Shown in pieces: positions 34,973 through 44,073 of a stretch of 64,000 nucleotides of DNA. This DNA is from Fibrobacter sp. (GTDB lineage: Bacteria > Fibrobacterota > Fibrobacteria > Fibrobacterales > Fibrobacteraceae), in the NCBI GenBank assembly GCA_024399065.1, contig JAKSIB010000011.1, forward strand, positions 35,880-99,879, read 5' to 3'. The notes under the pieces are model-generated. The model saw only the letters and a program-made list of their open reading frames with translations. It searched no databases and was not told the DNA's origin. A program made the position numbers and the translations under genes. Numbering within the stretch: the first letter of the stretch is position 1; every line of letters starts with the position of its first letter.

Positions 34973-34998
34973 AATAGTGAACAGCCGAATTTCGATTA

Positions 34999-35044
34999 TC
35001 TCTCGTCTTTCGTCTGTAGGACCGAAGGTCCGTTCTTTCGTCTA
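34999..35044. repeat. Degenerate CTTTCGTCT repeat, copy 2
   Basis: TCTCGTCTTTCGTCT at the left and TTCTTTCGTCT at the right flank a small hairpin (GGACC-GAA-GGTCC). The units match those at 5531-5561. The element directly follows the SDR stop. Confidence 0.7.
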
Positions 35045-35046
35045 AA

Positions 35047-35820
35047 CTACATGCAGGTGTAGCCGCCGTCAACCGGAACCATGATGCCGGTAACGTAGCT
35101 AGAAGCCTTGGATGCAAGGAAGATAGCAGCGGTGTCGAGTTCGCCTTCGTTTCCATAGCGTTCTGCCGGGATCATAGTCTTAGCATTCTGCTGGAAGAAG
35201 TCGGAGTCGAGAGTTTCCTTGGTGAGCGGGGTATAGAAGTAACCCGGGCAAATTGCGTTAACATTGATGCCCTTGCTGGACCATTCAGCGGCGAGAGCGC
35301 GGGTCAGGTTAACAACAGCACCCTTTGCTGCGTGATACGGTGCAGAACCGCAGATCTTGTTACCAACAAGGCCGTACATAGAAGCGATGTTGATGATACG
35401 ACCGTACTTAGCCGGAAGCATAGCCTTCTTGGCAACTGCACGAGCCATCTTGAAGGTACCACCCAGGTCAACGTTCATTTCGTGGTTGAGCTGATCGTCG
35501 GTGATGTCTTCTGCCGGAGCAACAGCGCCGGTACCAGCGTTGTTGATGAGAACGTCGATACGACCGAACTTGGCGAGGATTTCGTCAACAGCTGCTTCGA
35601 CCTTAGCGGTGTCGGTAATGTCGCACTGGACAGCGAGAGTTTCAACACCATAAGTTTCTGCGAGTTCCTTGGCGACAGCGTCGATCATTTCCTTACGACG
35701 AGCGATTGCGACAATCTTTGCGCCCTGGTTTGCGAGAGCCTTAGCCATCTGAACACCGAGACCGGTAGAGCAGCCAGTAACAACAGCGACCTGGCCAGAG
35801 AGATCGAAATAATTCTTCAT
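35047..35820 (-). CDS. Short-chain dehydrogenase/reductase (SDR)
   Basis: The 257-residue enzyme shows the classical SDR motifs: TGCSTGLGVQMA (TGxxxGxG), NNAGTGAV, the catalytic Ser in IASMYGL, Tyr/Lys in YHAAKGAV, and the C-terminal VDGGYT. It is close in style to gluconate or sorbitol dehydrogenases, but the substrate is not determined. It is a single gene in its own unit. Confidence 0.9.
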   Translation of the reverse strand: MKNYFDLSGQVAVVTGCSTGLGVQMAKALANQGAKIVAIARRKEMIDAVAKELAETYGVETLAVQCDITDTAKVEAAVDEILAKFGRIDVLINNAGTGAVAPAEDITDDQLNHEMNVDLGGTFKMARAVAKKAMLPAKYGRIINIASMYGLVGNKICGSAPYHAAKGAVVNLTRALAAEWSSKGINVNAICPGYFYTPLTKETLDSDFFQQNAKTMIPAERYGNEGELDTAAIFLASKASSYVTGIMVPVDGGYTCM

Positions 35821-35928
35821 TTTTATTCCTTGTGAATGTTAGTGTTTAAATCCGCAAGAAAATATATGTTTTTATGATGGATTAGGACACACTTTATGTG
35901 TTTTTTTACCATTTGTCCTAATTTTTCG

Positions 35929-37068
35929 CTATTTCTTTAAAATACGGCCCAAAGAATTATCAAATGCCAGTTTAAACACCATGGCAATGGGCAAAGTTAC
36001 CGCCAAAACGGCCAAACCATAACCTAAATAGAAGGCAAAAGAGTCAAAAACAGTCTTGCAGGCGTCCAACTTGAACCAAATATCTGATCTCCACTGGAGA
36101 GTTTTCATAATTGCAAGCTGGTGGAACAGATAAACCATGAATGTACTGGAACCCACGAAGTTCACCACCCAGGCAAATTTGCCATCTTTCTTGATCAGGG
36201 AACCTACAGCGTAAATCAACAGGAACAGGCCCACCGCAGTCACAAAACAGGGGGAGCACTGAAGCCACCTGAATCGATTATCCACATAATTGAACTGACC
36301 GAACATGTACAGCTGCAGGCCGAACTTCACAGCGAAACCCAGCAGGTAGATACCGGCGCCAATCAACGCAAGTTTCAAACGAGGCAGCTTCTGAACCTTT
36401 GACAGGAACTTGGGAACAAACAAGGAAAGTTCGTAACCCAGAATCAGGAAGATGGTGCAATAGCCCCAAAGGAACTTGTCCAAGTCAAGCACGGGATGAC
36501 GAAGGAAATAAAGGACATCACCCACCACGGCATAACCGATGGCAAAGCAAAGCAAGGTGCGTCGCATCTTGTTCTTCTGCGGATCGTTCTGGCAAAGGAA
36601 TGCAAGCATGGGAAAGAAGAATACGAAAGACATGTAGGTGCAAATGTACCACAGGTGGTCACCAGGAGCGAGCCTGAAGATGAATCGTTCCAGGTAGTTC
36701 CAATCCGCATTGGCAAGGGATGTGACGTTCGGATCGATTGAGTACTTGAAGAAGATCGCAATGACGATGTAGATAAGCGTGGGCACGTAAATATTCACGG
36801 CAAAGCTTTTGAGCTTGTACTTGAAGGCGGAGAAAATATCCCCATCGGATTTTACGCGACCGAAAAAGAAGAAACCCGTCACCAAAAGAAACAACGGAAC
36901 ATCGTCTGCAATAATGGTAGAAACAGCGAGACGGCCACTCACAATAGAGGAACCGTCTACAATAGGAACCTGGCTGTGAGCCATGATCACTAGCAAACAG
37001 GCGATAATTCGGATGAGTTCGATGGCAGGATTTTTGCCAGCCATTTTCAGTCCAAGGACCTTCGGCAT
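35929..37068 (-). CDS. Acyltransferase 3 family membrane protein
   Basis: The 379-residue protein has ten hydrophobic segments. The start at 37068 is supported by AGGTGG. The N-terminal motif AIELIRIIACLLVIMAHSQ is the conserved acyltransferase-3 start (R and H of the active site), followed by GDHLWYICTYMSFVFFFPML. It probably transfers an acetyl group to a surface polysaccharide or lipid. It follows tmk by 20 bases on the same strand, and is likely read through from it. Confidence 0.85.
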   Translation of the reverse strand: MPKVLGLKMAGKNPAIELIRIIACLLVIMAHSQVPIVDGSSIVSGRLAVSTIIADDVPLFLLVTGFFFFGRVKSDGDIFSAFKYKLKSFAVNIYVPTLIYIVIAIFFKYSIDPNVTSLANADWNYLERFIFRLAPGDHLWYICTYMSFVFFFPMLAFLCQNDPQKNKMRRTLLCFAIGYAVVGDVLYFLRHPVLDLDKFLWGYCTIFLILGYELSLFVPKFLSKVQKLPRLKLALIGAGIYLLGFAVKFGLQLYMFGQFNYVDNRFRWLQCSPCFVTAVGLFLLIYAVGSLIKKDGKFAWVVNFVGSSTFMVYLFHQLAIMKTLQWRSDIWFKLDACKTVFDSFAFYLGYGLAVLAVTLPIAMVFKLAFDNSLGRILKK

Positions 37069-37088
37069 TCTACCACCTAATTGAGGCA

Positions 37089-37718
37089 TTAAAGCTTGGA
37101 CTTGACCAGCTTCCACAAGTCAGCGAAAACTTCTTCCGGAGAACGTTCGCCATTGACTGCCTGAACACAGTCGCTATAGTCGCGGGCGGCTGCAAGGTAA
37201 CCCTGACGAACCTTCTCAAAGAATTCAGACTTTTCGCTTTCGAGACGGTCGGGAGCGCCCCCGCGCTTGGCGGTGCGTGCACGGCTGCATTCTACGCTGA
37301 TATCAATAACTACAGTCAGTTCCGGGAAGCAGTCGCCACAGGTAAGCTCCGTAAGGCGCTGCACCTTCTCGGCGCCAAGCCCGCGGGCATAACCCTGGTA
37401 GGCAAAAGTGCTCCACGCGAATCGGTCTGCAATCACGATCTTGCCGGCAGCAAGTGCAGGCTTGATGATTTCGGCAATCACCTGGGCGCGGGCTGCATTG
37501 TACAAAAGCAGTTCCGTATCGTCGCCCATAATTCCCTTGAAGGCAGGGTCCAGAAGGATTCCGCGAATTTGTTCGGAAATCTTGGCGCCACCCGGTTCAC
37601 GAAGTTTCACCACTTCGTAGCCGGCGGCCTCCAGCTCCTTGATCAGCATGTCAATCTGCGTTGACTTGCCGGAGCCGTCGATGCCTTCGAGAGAAATAAA
37701 GTGCTTTGCCGTCTTCAT
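37089..37718 (-). CDS. tmk: Thymidylate kinase
   Basis: The 209-residue enzyme phosphorylates dTMP to dTDP. It has the P-loop EGIDGSGKSTQ, the DRFAWSTFAYQGYARGLG dTMP-binding stretch and RGGAPDRLE lid. The start at 37718 (MKTAKHF) is preferred over an upstream TTG codon. It lies 33 bases after secA on the same strand and is presumably co-transcribed with it and the acyltransferase gene. Confidence 0.93.
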   Translation of the reverse strand: MKTAKHFISLEGIDGSGKSTQIDMLIKELEAAGYEVVKLREPGGAKISEQIRGILLDPAFKGIMGDDTELLLYNAARAQVIAEIIKPALAAGKIVIADRFAWSTFAYQGYARGLGAEKVQRLTELTCGDCFPELTVVIDISVECSRARTAKRGGAPDRLESEKSEFFEKVRQGYLAAARDYSDCVQAVNGERSPEEVFADLWKLVKSKL

Positions 37719-37751
37719 TGCGAACAACCTAAGTCACGTTACTGCGACTGA

Positions 37752-40721
37752 TTAGTCAGCGATGTCCTTGCCGTGGCACTTCTTGTACTTGAGGCCGGAA
37801 CCGCACCAGCACAAGTCATTGCGACCCATCTTCGGAGCCTGGGCGGCAGCGCGACGAGCAGCGGCATTTGCGACAGCGCGATGAAGTGCAGCATTCTGGG
37901 CACCCGGCAATGCGGAAGAAGAAACCGGCTGAGCCTGATCTTCGGAGATTGCGTTGGTTTCGGATGCGGCAGCTTCGCCAGCGAGGCCAGCAGCCTTTGC
38001 GCCTTCAGCGCTCATTTCTTCTGCGGGAGCTTCGGCAGCCGGTGCTTCAGCGGGAGCGGCTTCTGCGGATTCGCCCTGGGCGGCCTGTTCAGCCATAGCC
38101 TTTTCTGCAGCGGCGCGTTCTGCATCGATCTGTTCCTGCGGCTTAAGCTGCAACTGGTCCGGAGACACAGTCACGCCATTGGGCAGAGTAATGCGGATGT
38201 TCAAGATACGGAGAGCAGTGAGGGTTGCGATCTTTTCCATGCAGCCTTCGAACAGCTTGAAGCCTTCGCTCTTGTAAACCATCAGAGGATCCTTCTGTGC
38301 ATAACCGTGGAAACGGATTGCATCCTTCAGGCCGTCCATCTGATAGAGATGTTCCTTCCAGACCTGGTCGATGGTCATGAGGAGGAAGCGACGCTGGATC
38401 TGACCGAAATCCTGTTCCGGAATGATCTTGCCCAGCTTTTCGTAACGAGCCTTGCACAGTTCAAGCACTTCATCAAGAACAGTTTCCGGAGTCTTGGATG
38501 CTGCGTCTTCCATGGACAAGTTGTATTCAATGCCGAGAGAACGCTGCAGGTCCACATGCAGACCTTCCAGGTTCCACTGTTCCTGGTAAGTACCAGCCGG
38601 AACGTACTGAGACACCTTGATATCAAGAGCGTCTTCAATGCGGTTCATAATTTCTTCACTGATGTCTTCACCGTTCAGGATACGACGACGGAGGCCGTAG
38701 ATCACCTTACGCTGTTCGTTCATCACGTTATCGTAGTCCAGCAAGTGCTTACGGATATCGAAGCTCTGGCCTTCCACGCGACGCTGGGCGCCACGGATGG
38801 AGCGGGAAACGATGGGGTGAGTAATCACTTCGTCTTCGCCCACGCCGAAACGGCTCATGAGGTTCTTGACGTTGTCACCGCCGAAGATACGCATCAGGTT
38901 GTCATCGAGAGACAGGAAGTACTGGCTGGAACCGTTGTCACCCTGACGACCGGAACGACCACGCAGCTGGTTGTCGATACGGCGGGATTCATGACGTTCA
39001 GTGCCGAGAACGTGCAAACCACCAAGTTCGGAAACGCCTTCACCCAGAGCAATATCGGTACCACGACCAGCCATGTTGGTAGCAATGGTCACCTTGCCCT
39101 TGCAGCCAGCGTACTGAATGATTTCAGCTTCGCGACCGTGGTTCTTTGCGTTAAGCACTTCATGCGGGATACCTTCCTTTTCCAGGAGGCCATGCAGGTG
39201 TTCAGACTTTTCAATGGAAGCAGTACCCACGAGGAGCGGCTGGCCCTTGGCATGACGTTCCTTGATTTCTGCAACGATGGCACGCCACTTGGCATCTTCG
39301 GACTTATAGACCAGGTCCTGTTCATCCTTACGGACACAGGGCTTGTTAGTCGGGATGACCCAAGTGTTCATGTTATAAATCTTGATAAATTCGGTAGCTT
39401 CAGTTTCTGCAGTACCGGTCATACCAGACAACTTCTTGTACATGCGGAAGTAGTTCTGGAAGGTAATGGTAGCGAGGGTCTGGTTTTCACGACGGATCTG
39501 CACGTTTTCCTTAGCTTCGATAGCCTGGTGCATACCGTTGCTATAACGACGACCTTCCATCAAGCGGCCAGTGTTTTCGTCCACGATGATGATTTCGCCA
39601 TCACGTACGATGTAGTCCACATCCTTTTCATAAAGGTGCCATGCACGGAGGGAGTTGTCGATGAAGTGAACCCAGTCAGCGTGTTCGCCATAAAGGTTGG
39701 TAATCTGGAGGATGTTTTCAATATGGGCCACACCCTTGGAAGTGAGCTGGATGACCTTGTCCTTTTCATCCACGCTGAAATCCTTGTTCTTGGTCAGCTG
39801 CTTAGCAATTTCATTTGCCTTGGCATACTTGCTGGTAGCGTCTTCGGCAGGACCACTGATGATAAGCGGAGTACGGGCTTCGTCGATCAAGATGGAGTCC
39901 ACTTCGTCAACGATACAGAAGTTCAGTTCGCGCTGCACGAGATGGTTGGGTTCCACAGCCATGTTGTCGCGGAGGTAGTCGAAGCCGAATTCATTGTTGG
40001 TACCGTAGGTAACGTCGGAGTTGTAGCTTTCGCGACGTTCTTCAGGACCGAGACCATTCACGATAAGACCGACGGTAAGGCCCAGGAACTTATAGACCAT
40101 ACCCATCTGCTTGGCGTCACGGCCAGCCAGGTAGTCATTCACGGTCACCACGTGTACGCCGTGGCCGCTAAGAGCGTTCAGGTAAACCGGGAGAGCTGCG
40201 GCAAGAGTCTTACCTTCACCAGTAGCCATTTCAGCGATGGCACCTTCGTGGAGCACAAGGCCACCGATCATCTGGACATCGAAAGGCATCATGCGGAAGG
40301 GCTTCACGGAATCCGGGTAAAGTTCACGGACCTTTGCGTAGACGGAAGCCGGCATGTAGACTTCCCATTCATTCTTACCGGCGGCAAGTTCAGCCTTGGC
40401 AGCGTCAGTATACTGCTGAAGGTCACCCAACTTGCTGAAATCGAAGTTGTTTTCCGGCTTGAAGATGTTGAAGATACCGAGACGGCGGTCGCAAGCTTCC
40501 TTACAGACAGCGAATGCTTCCACCTTGATATCATCGAGAGTTGCACCGTTATTCAGCTTTTCACGGAATTCTGCGCTCTTTGCTGCAAGGGCGGCGTCAT
40601 CCAGGGCTTCCAGGGCCTTGCGGGTTTCGTTGATCTTGTTGATGATCGGACGAAGCTGCTTCACCTTACGTTCGTGGGGTGTACCGAAAATCTTGTGCAA
40701 TACGGTATCTACAATACTCAT
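37752..40721 (-). CDS. secA: Preprotein translocase ATPase SecA
   Basis: SecA drives Sec-dependent export. The 989-residue protein has Walker A (ATGEGKTLAA), DEAD-like FCIVDEVDSILIDEARTP, and the C-terminal SEC-C zinc motif CWCGSGLKYKKCHG. An insertion of about 60 residues (about 83-142, including FSKLGDLQQYTDAAKAEL) lies between the N-terminal helices and MMPFDVQMIGG, as in other SecA proteins of the FCB group. A long Ala/Glu-rich linker (about 870-950) precedes SEC-C. It is the first of three co-oriented genes with tmk and the acyltransferase. Confidence 0.97.
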   Translation of the reverse strand: MSIVDTVLHKIFGTPHERKVKQLRPIINKINETRKALEALDDAALAAKSAEFREKLNNGATLDDIKVEAFAVCKEACDRRLGIFNIFKPENNFDFSKLGDLQQYTDAAKAELAAGKNEWEVYMPASVYAKVRELYPDSVKPFRMMPFDVQMIGGLVLHEGAIAEMATGEGKTLAAALPVYLNALSGHGVHVVTVNDYLAGRDAKQMGMVYKFLGLTVGLIVNGLGPEERRESYNSDVTYGTNNEFGFDYLRDNMAVEPNHLVQRELNFCIVDEVDSILIDEARTPLIISGPAEDATSKYAKANEIAKQLTKNKDFSVDEKDKVIQLTSKGVAHIENILQITNLYGEHADWVHFIDNSLRAWHLYEKDVDYIVRDGEIIIVDENTGRLMEGRRYSNGMHQAIEAKENVQIRRENQTLATITFQNYFRMYKKLSGMTGTAETEATEFIKIYNMNTWVIPTNKPCVRKDEQDLVYKSEDAKWRAIVAEIKERHAKGQPLLVGTASIEKSEHLHGLLEKEGIPHEVLNAKNHGREAEIIQYAGCKGKVTIATNMAGRGTDIALGEGVSELGGLHVLGTERHESRRIDNQLRGRSGRQGDNGSSQYFLSLDDNLMRIFGGDNVKNLMSRFGVGEDEVITHPIVSRSIRGAQRRVEGQSFDIRKHLLDYDNVMNEQRKVIYGLRRRILNGEDISEEIMNRIEDALDIKVSQYVPAGTYQEQWNLEGLHVDLQRSLGIEYNLSMEDAASKTPETVLDEVLELCKARYEKLGKIIPEQDFGQIQRRFLLMTIDQVWKEHLYQMDGLKDAIRFHGYAQKDPLMVYKSEGFKLFEGCMEKIATLTALRILNIRITLPNGVTVSPDQLQLKPQEQIDAERAAAEKAMAEQAAQGESAEAAPAEAPAAEAPAEEMSAEGAKAAGLAGEAAASETNAISEDQAQPVSSSALPGAQNAALHRAVANAAARRAAAQAPKMGRNDLCWCGSGLKYKKCHGKDIAD

Positions 40722-40825
40722 TTTGATTCCTTTTTACGGCCGAAGGCAACGCCTCCGGACACTGATTAAAATTTTACGGGGATAATGTAGCAAAAGCGCT
40801 GAACATAGCACCACGCCAAATACGG

Positions 40826-40851
40826 AAAAACAGGCTGAATCGCCTGTTTTT
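40826..40851. terminator. Bidirectional terminator upstream of secA
   Basis: Stem AAAAACAGGC / GCCTGTTTTT with a six-base loop stops the lipoprotein gene at 40864 and can stop the opposite direction. Confidence 0.85.
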
Positions 40852-40863
40852 ATTGCAATGAAA

Positions 40864-41547
40864 CTATTCCTCGCATCTCAGGACTGCCCTGGTGACAGTC
40901 CAGCCATTGAGAGATTCCGGATAGCTGCTTACAGCGGAACCCGAGACGAAAGTTATCTCGTAGTTCATTTTTTCATTCCATTCCATCAAATCGCTCCACA
41001 GATTAGGGGCCACAGCATTATAGGTGACTTCCAATTCCGCATCGCTGGCAACTTCCGGATCGTAAGGAGCATTGAATGCAATCATATCATGACCCAAAAG
41101 TCCTTCAGGCATGATAGTGCCGGTTTCGTCAACGAGTTCACCGCTGAGCTTGTACAATACGCCAGACTCATCCGCAGACGCCATGAAAATATCGTTGACA
41201 TGATAACCATAAACCTTAAAATCTGTTGTACCAATTTCAGGATCTAAATGACTTCGTACAACTACGATCGGCAAAGAAAAAGGATCATCTGCATAAGCAT
41301 TAATTATGTTCACAGTTTTTTCAGACAATGGTATAGGCAGTAAAATCTCCAGAGTCTGTTCACCAGTTATTTGATTGAATACAACATCCGCACCCGTAGC
41401 CGGCTCGCTTTCGGAAGGCAGAGCCTGCCCGTTACTATCCAATGGAAACGTAGGACAGCGCTGAGGCTTCACGGGGTCATTTGCTGTGTTACAGCCGGTA
41501 AAAACAAGACTTGCTAAAACTGCAAGAAAACCAATTTGCTTCATCAT
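40864..41547 (-). CDS. Hypothetical lipoprotein
   Basis: The 227-residue protein has a lipobox (LVFTGCNTAND) and a mature domain of mixed beta content with conserved Cys near both ends (QRCPTFPL, AVLRCEE). It sits 18 bases after the DUF4421-like barrel gene on the same strand, so the two might form an outer-membrane pair. No family recognised. Confidence 0.7.
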   Translation of the reverse strand: MMKQIGFLAVLASLVFTGCNTANDPVKPQRCPTFPLDSNGQALPSESEPATGADVVFNQITGEQTLEILLPIPLSEKTVNIINAYADDPFSLPIVVVRSHLDPEIGTTDFKVYGYHVNDIFMASADESGVLYKLSGELVDETGTIMPEGLLGHDMIAFNAPYDPEVASDAELEVTYNAVAPNLWSDLMEWNEKMNYEITFVSGSAVSSYPESLNGWTVTRAVLRCEE

Positions 41548-41565
41548 AGACTAACCTCCAAAAGT

Positions 41566-42579
41566 TTAGAATCTCTTGACCACAAGAATCTCGAAACCGG
41601 CAATAAGACGCTGTTCCGTATGGTCACTGTAAATCGAGGGAGAATAATTCACCTGCATCACCGCATTCCAGGACCATTGCTGATGCCACTGGCCCAATGC
41701 GAGCTTGCCATTGAAATCCGGGAAGAATCCCATGGAACCGTTCCCGAACGCACCCAGGGCGAGGCCACCCATGGCCCATGCGTTTACAAACAAATTATGA
41801 GTAAAGACCCAGGTGTAGCTGTAGCCGCCATGAGCCCAGACACTATAGGTGTCTCGAGTCTTGGAATAGTAATCAATGGCATGGGAACGATCCACGGCCG
41901 TGATAGACTGGAACTTGGTTCCAAAAACGGGACTGCCGGCAGAAACAACCTGTATACGGTCCAAAAAATAGGGAGCGCGTACAGAGAAATGATCCTTCCC
42001 CGCCTTTACCCAAAGTATGGACAAGTACATGTCGCGCTGGCGAAAATCCACATAACTGGGCAACACACCCGTAGAATCGTCGCTATCTATTTCATCAATT
42101 TTTTTGTTAGACGAAAGGCCGCTATACCTTCGGTACTTCAGTTGCATCCACAAGTTCCCCGGGAAAAAATCAAGGCCGGTATCAAAACCTGCAGAACGTT
42201 TTCTTCCCTTTTCCGTCGTAAAGGGAAGCGAATATTTCATGTCAAAGGTAAAATCGCTAAGACCGAAGCCAATGCCAAAATCAATGGGCCGGTTGGATTT
42301 CAATGTACCGCGATTGTATTCGCTGGTATGAAACGCCACGTAGCTATAGTTCGTGAGAATTCGTGCGGAAATAAAATTGTCGAATTTCTTGACCATGGCC
42401 CTGTCGGCATAGGTATTCCATTTGCCGTAGATGTTGTTCTCGCCGTATGTACTAATCTCGCCAGTGGCGCTGTTCTTTCCGGTGACGCCCCCAACATCGT
42501 AATCGGCAAACGCCTGTACACAGAGGAACAGACAAAGAGCGAAAACAATGCCGATGAATCTTGTCAGAGGGTTGAACAT
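41566..42579 (-). CDS. Outer-membrane beta-barrel protein, DUF4421-like
   Basis: The 337-residue protein has a signal peptide (FIGIVFALCLFLCVQAFAD) and a barrel-like pattern ending in LVVKRF. It resembles the 18058 protein in NRPIDFGIGFGLSDFTFDMK, SVRAPYFLDR and the C-terminus. Both fit the DUF4421 family in organisation; the assignment is from memory. Its partner lipoprotein lies just downstream. The start at 42579 has no strong RBS. Confidence 0.72.
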   Translation of the reverse strand: MFNPLTRFIGIVFALCLFLCVQAFADYDVGGVTGKNSATGEISTYGENNIYGKWNTYADRAMVKKFDNFISARILTNYSYVAFHTSEYNRGTLKSNRPIDFGIGFGLSDFTFDMKYSLPFTTEKGRKRSAGFDTGLDFFPGNLWMQLKYRRYSGLSSNKKIDEIDSDDSTGVLPSYVDFRQRDMYLSILWVKAGKDHFSVRAPYFLDRIQVVSAGSPVFGTKFQSITAVDRSHAIDYYSKTRDTYSVWAHGGYSYTWVFTHNLFVNAWAMGGLALGAFGNGSMGFFPDFNGKLALGQWHQQWSWNAVMQVNYSPSIYSDHTEQRLIAGFEILVVKRF

Positions 42580-42645
42580 TAAGTACCTATACGTCTGCGG
42601 TATAAAATAGAATTATATTTTAGAATGTTAAAAAAGGATTCACCA

Positions 42646-44073
42646 ATGTCCGTTTTTTCTAAAACACAAAAGCGTCTTTTTTCCATCGACAGAATCACCA
42701 TCGCAGCAGCTGGCGCGTTATTCGCACTTATGGCCGGCAATGCGGCGGCACAGACCACTGACAGCCTGATGCTCGCCCATCCGGAACTCACCGCAAGCGG
42801 GTACTTGCCCTATCCGGAACCGGACAAAAACGTAAAGTACACCAAGGCTCCCGCCGGCTACAAGCCTTTCTATATCAGCCATTACGGACGTCACGGAAGC
42901 CGCTATCATTACAGCGCCGACGACTACAAGATGATTTACGAGACCTTGGCAAAGGCAGACTCGGCAAAGGCACTTTCTGTTACAGGCAAGTACGTCATGG
43001 CTGCCAGCAAGACCCTGCTGGACAAAGCCGGATCAAAGGCGGGCGACCTCACCGAACTTGGCGCCAAGCAGCACGAGGGTATCGCAAGGCGAATGACGAA
43101 AAACTTTCCCGAGGTGTTCAACGACCGCGCAACTGTAAACCGCGCAGGCGCCAAGGGCAAAAAAGTTCCCGCCCACGTTGACGCGTACGCAAGCACGTCC
43201 GGACGTTGCATCCTCAGCATGAGCGCCTTCCTGGGCGAACTCCGTGCGCAAAAGCCCAAGGTTGAGATCCATCAGGAAACAGGCAAGAGCCTTATGGCTT
43301 TCATCAACACCTTCAGCTTCGACATCACCAAAAACTACGCGGAAACCGCCGAGTACAAGGCCGAAAGCGATAAGCTGTGGCAGAACATCTCCACAAGGAA
43401 TTTTGAACAAACTCTCTTTGCGGACACCGCCTATGTCGCCAAGAATGTCGACATTTCCAGCCTCTACAACAAGATGTTCGAAATCAACGGAAGCATCCTC
43501 GGGATGGAAGAGGACAACAGCCTGATCATTTTTGACAGACTCTTCAGCAAGCAGGAGAAACTCAACCGCTGGAAGGCACAAAACGCCTGGTGGTACAGCA
43601 TTCTCGGCACCTGCCCTCTCACAGGCGACGACGGCATCAATACTGCAAAGCCCGTGCTGAAACACATCATGGACGAAGCCGAAAAGGTGATTAGCTTTGA
43701 CGAGGATCCCGCAGCGGCAACACTCCGCTTCGGCCACGATACCGCCATCCTTCCGCTGGCAGGCCTCATGCAGCTGAGCATCGCAAACGCCCAAGTCAAG
43801 GACCTCTCGAAACTTCATGAACAATGGACCGACTTCAAGATCATCCCCATGGCGGCAAACCTCCAGATGATCTTCTACAGGGGTTCCCGCGGTTCCAAGC
43901 CCGGTGCAGTTTCCACCAAGCCCATCCTCGTGAAGTTCCTCTATAACGAACGGGAAGTCACCGCCCCCATTCCTTGCGACCAGGCAAAACTTTCCAAGAA
44001 TGAAAAATGCCCAACGGCACCTTACTACCGCTGGGACGATGTTCGTGATTTCTACGGCAATCTTCTAAAATAA
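42646..44073 (+). CDS. Exported histidine acid phosphatase (phytase-like)
   Basis: The 475-residue protein (start at 42646 with AAGGA upstream) has a signal peptide ending near GNAAAQT and the histidine acid phosphatase signature ISHYGRHGSRYHYS with R82 and H83 (RHG). The second catalytic motif GHDTAILPL lies near residue 363. It should dephosphorylate phosphate esters, possibly phytate, in the periplasm. It is convergent with the DUF3943 gene, and their stops overlap by nine bases. Confidence 0.9.
   Translation: MSVFSKTQKRLFSIDRITIAAAGALFALMAGNAAAQTTDSLMLAHPELTASGYLPYPEPDKNVKYTKAPAGYKPFYISHYGRHGSRYHYSADDYKMIYETLAKADSAKALSVTGKYVMAASKTLLDKAGSKAGDLTELGAKQHEGIARRMTKNFPEVFNDRATVNRAGAKGKKVPAHVDAYASTSGRCILSMSAFLGELRAQKPKVEIHQETGKSLMAFINTFSFDITKNYAETAEYKAESDKLWQNISTRNFEQTLFADTAYVAKNVDISSLYNKMFEINGSILGMEEDNSLIIFDRLFSKQEKLNRWKAQNAWWYSILGTCPLTGDDGINTAKPVLKHIMDEAEKVISFDEDPAAATLRFGHDTAILPLAGLMQLSIANAQVKDLSKLHEQWTDFKIIPMAANLQMIFYRGSRGSKPGAVSTKPILVKFLYNEREVTAPIPCDQAKLSKNEKCPTAPYYRWDDVRDFYGNLLK

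Noticed and set aside
37773..40769. A 998-codon open frame opposite secA
   Set aside because: It is an antisense shadow of secA, which has all SecA motifs. It has no RBS or domain of its own.
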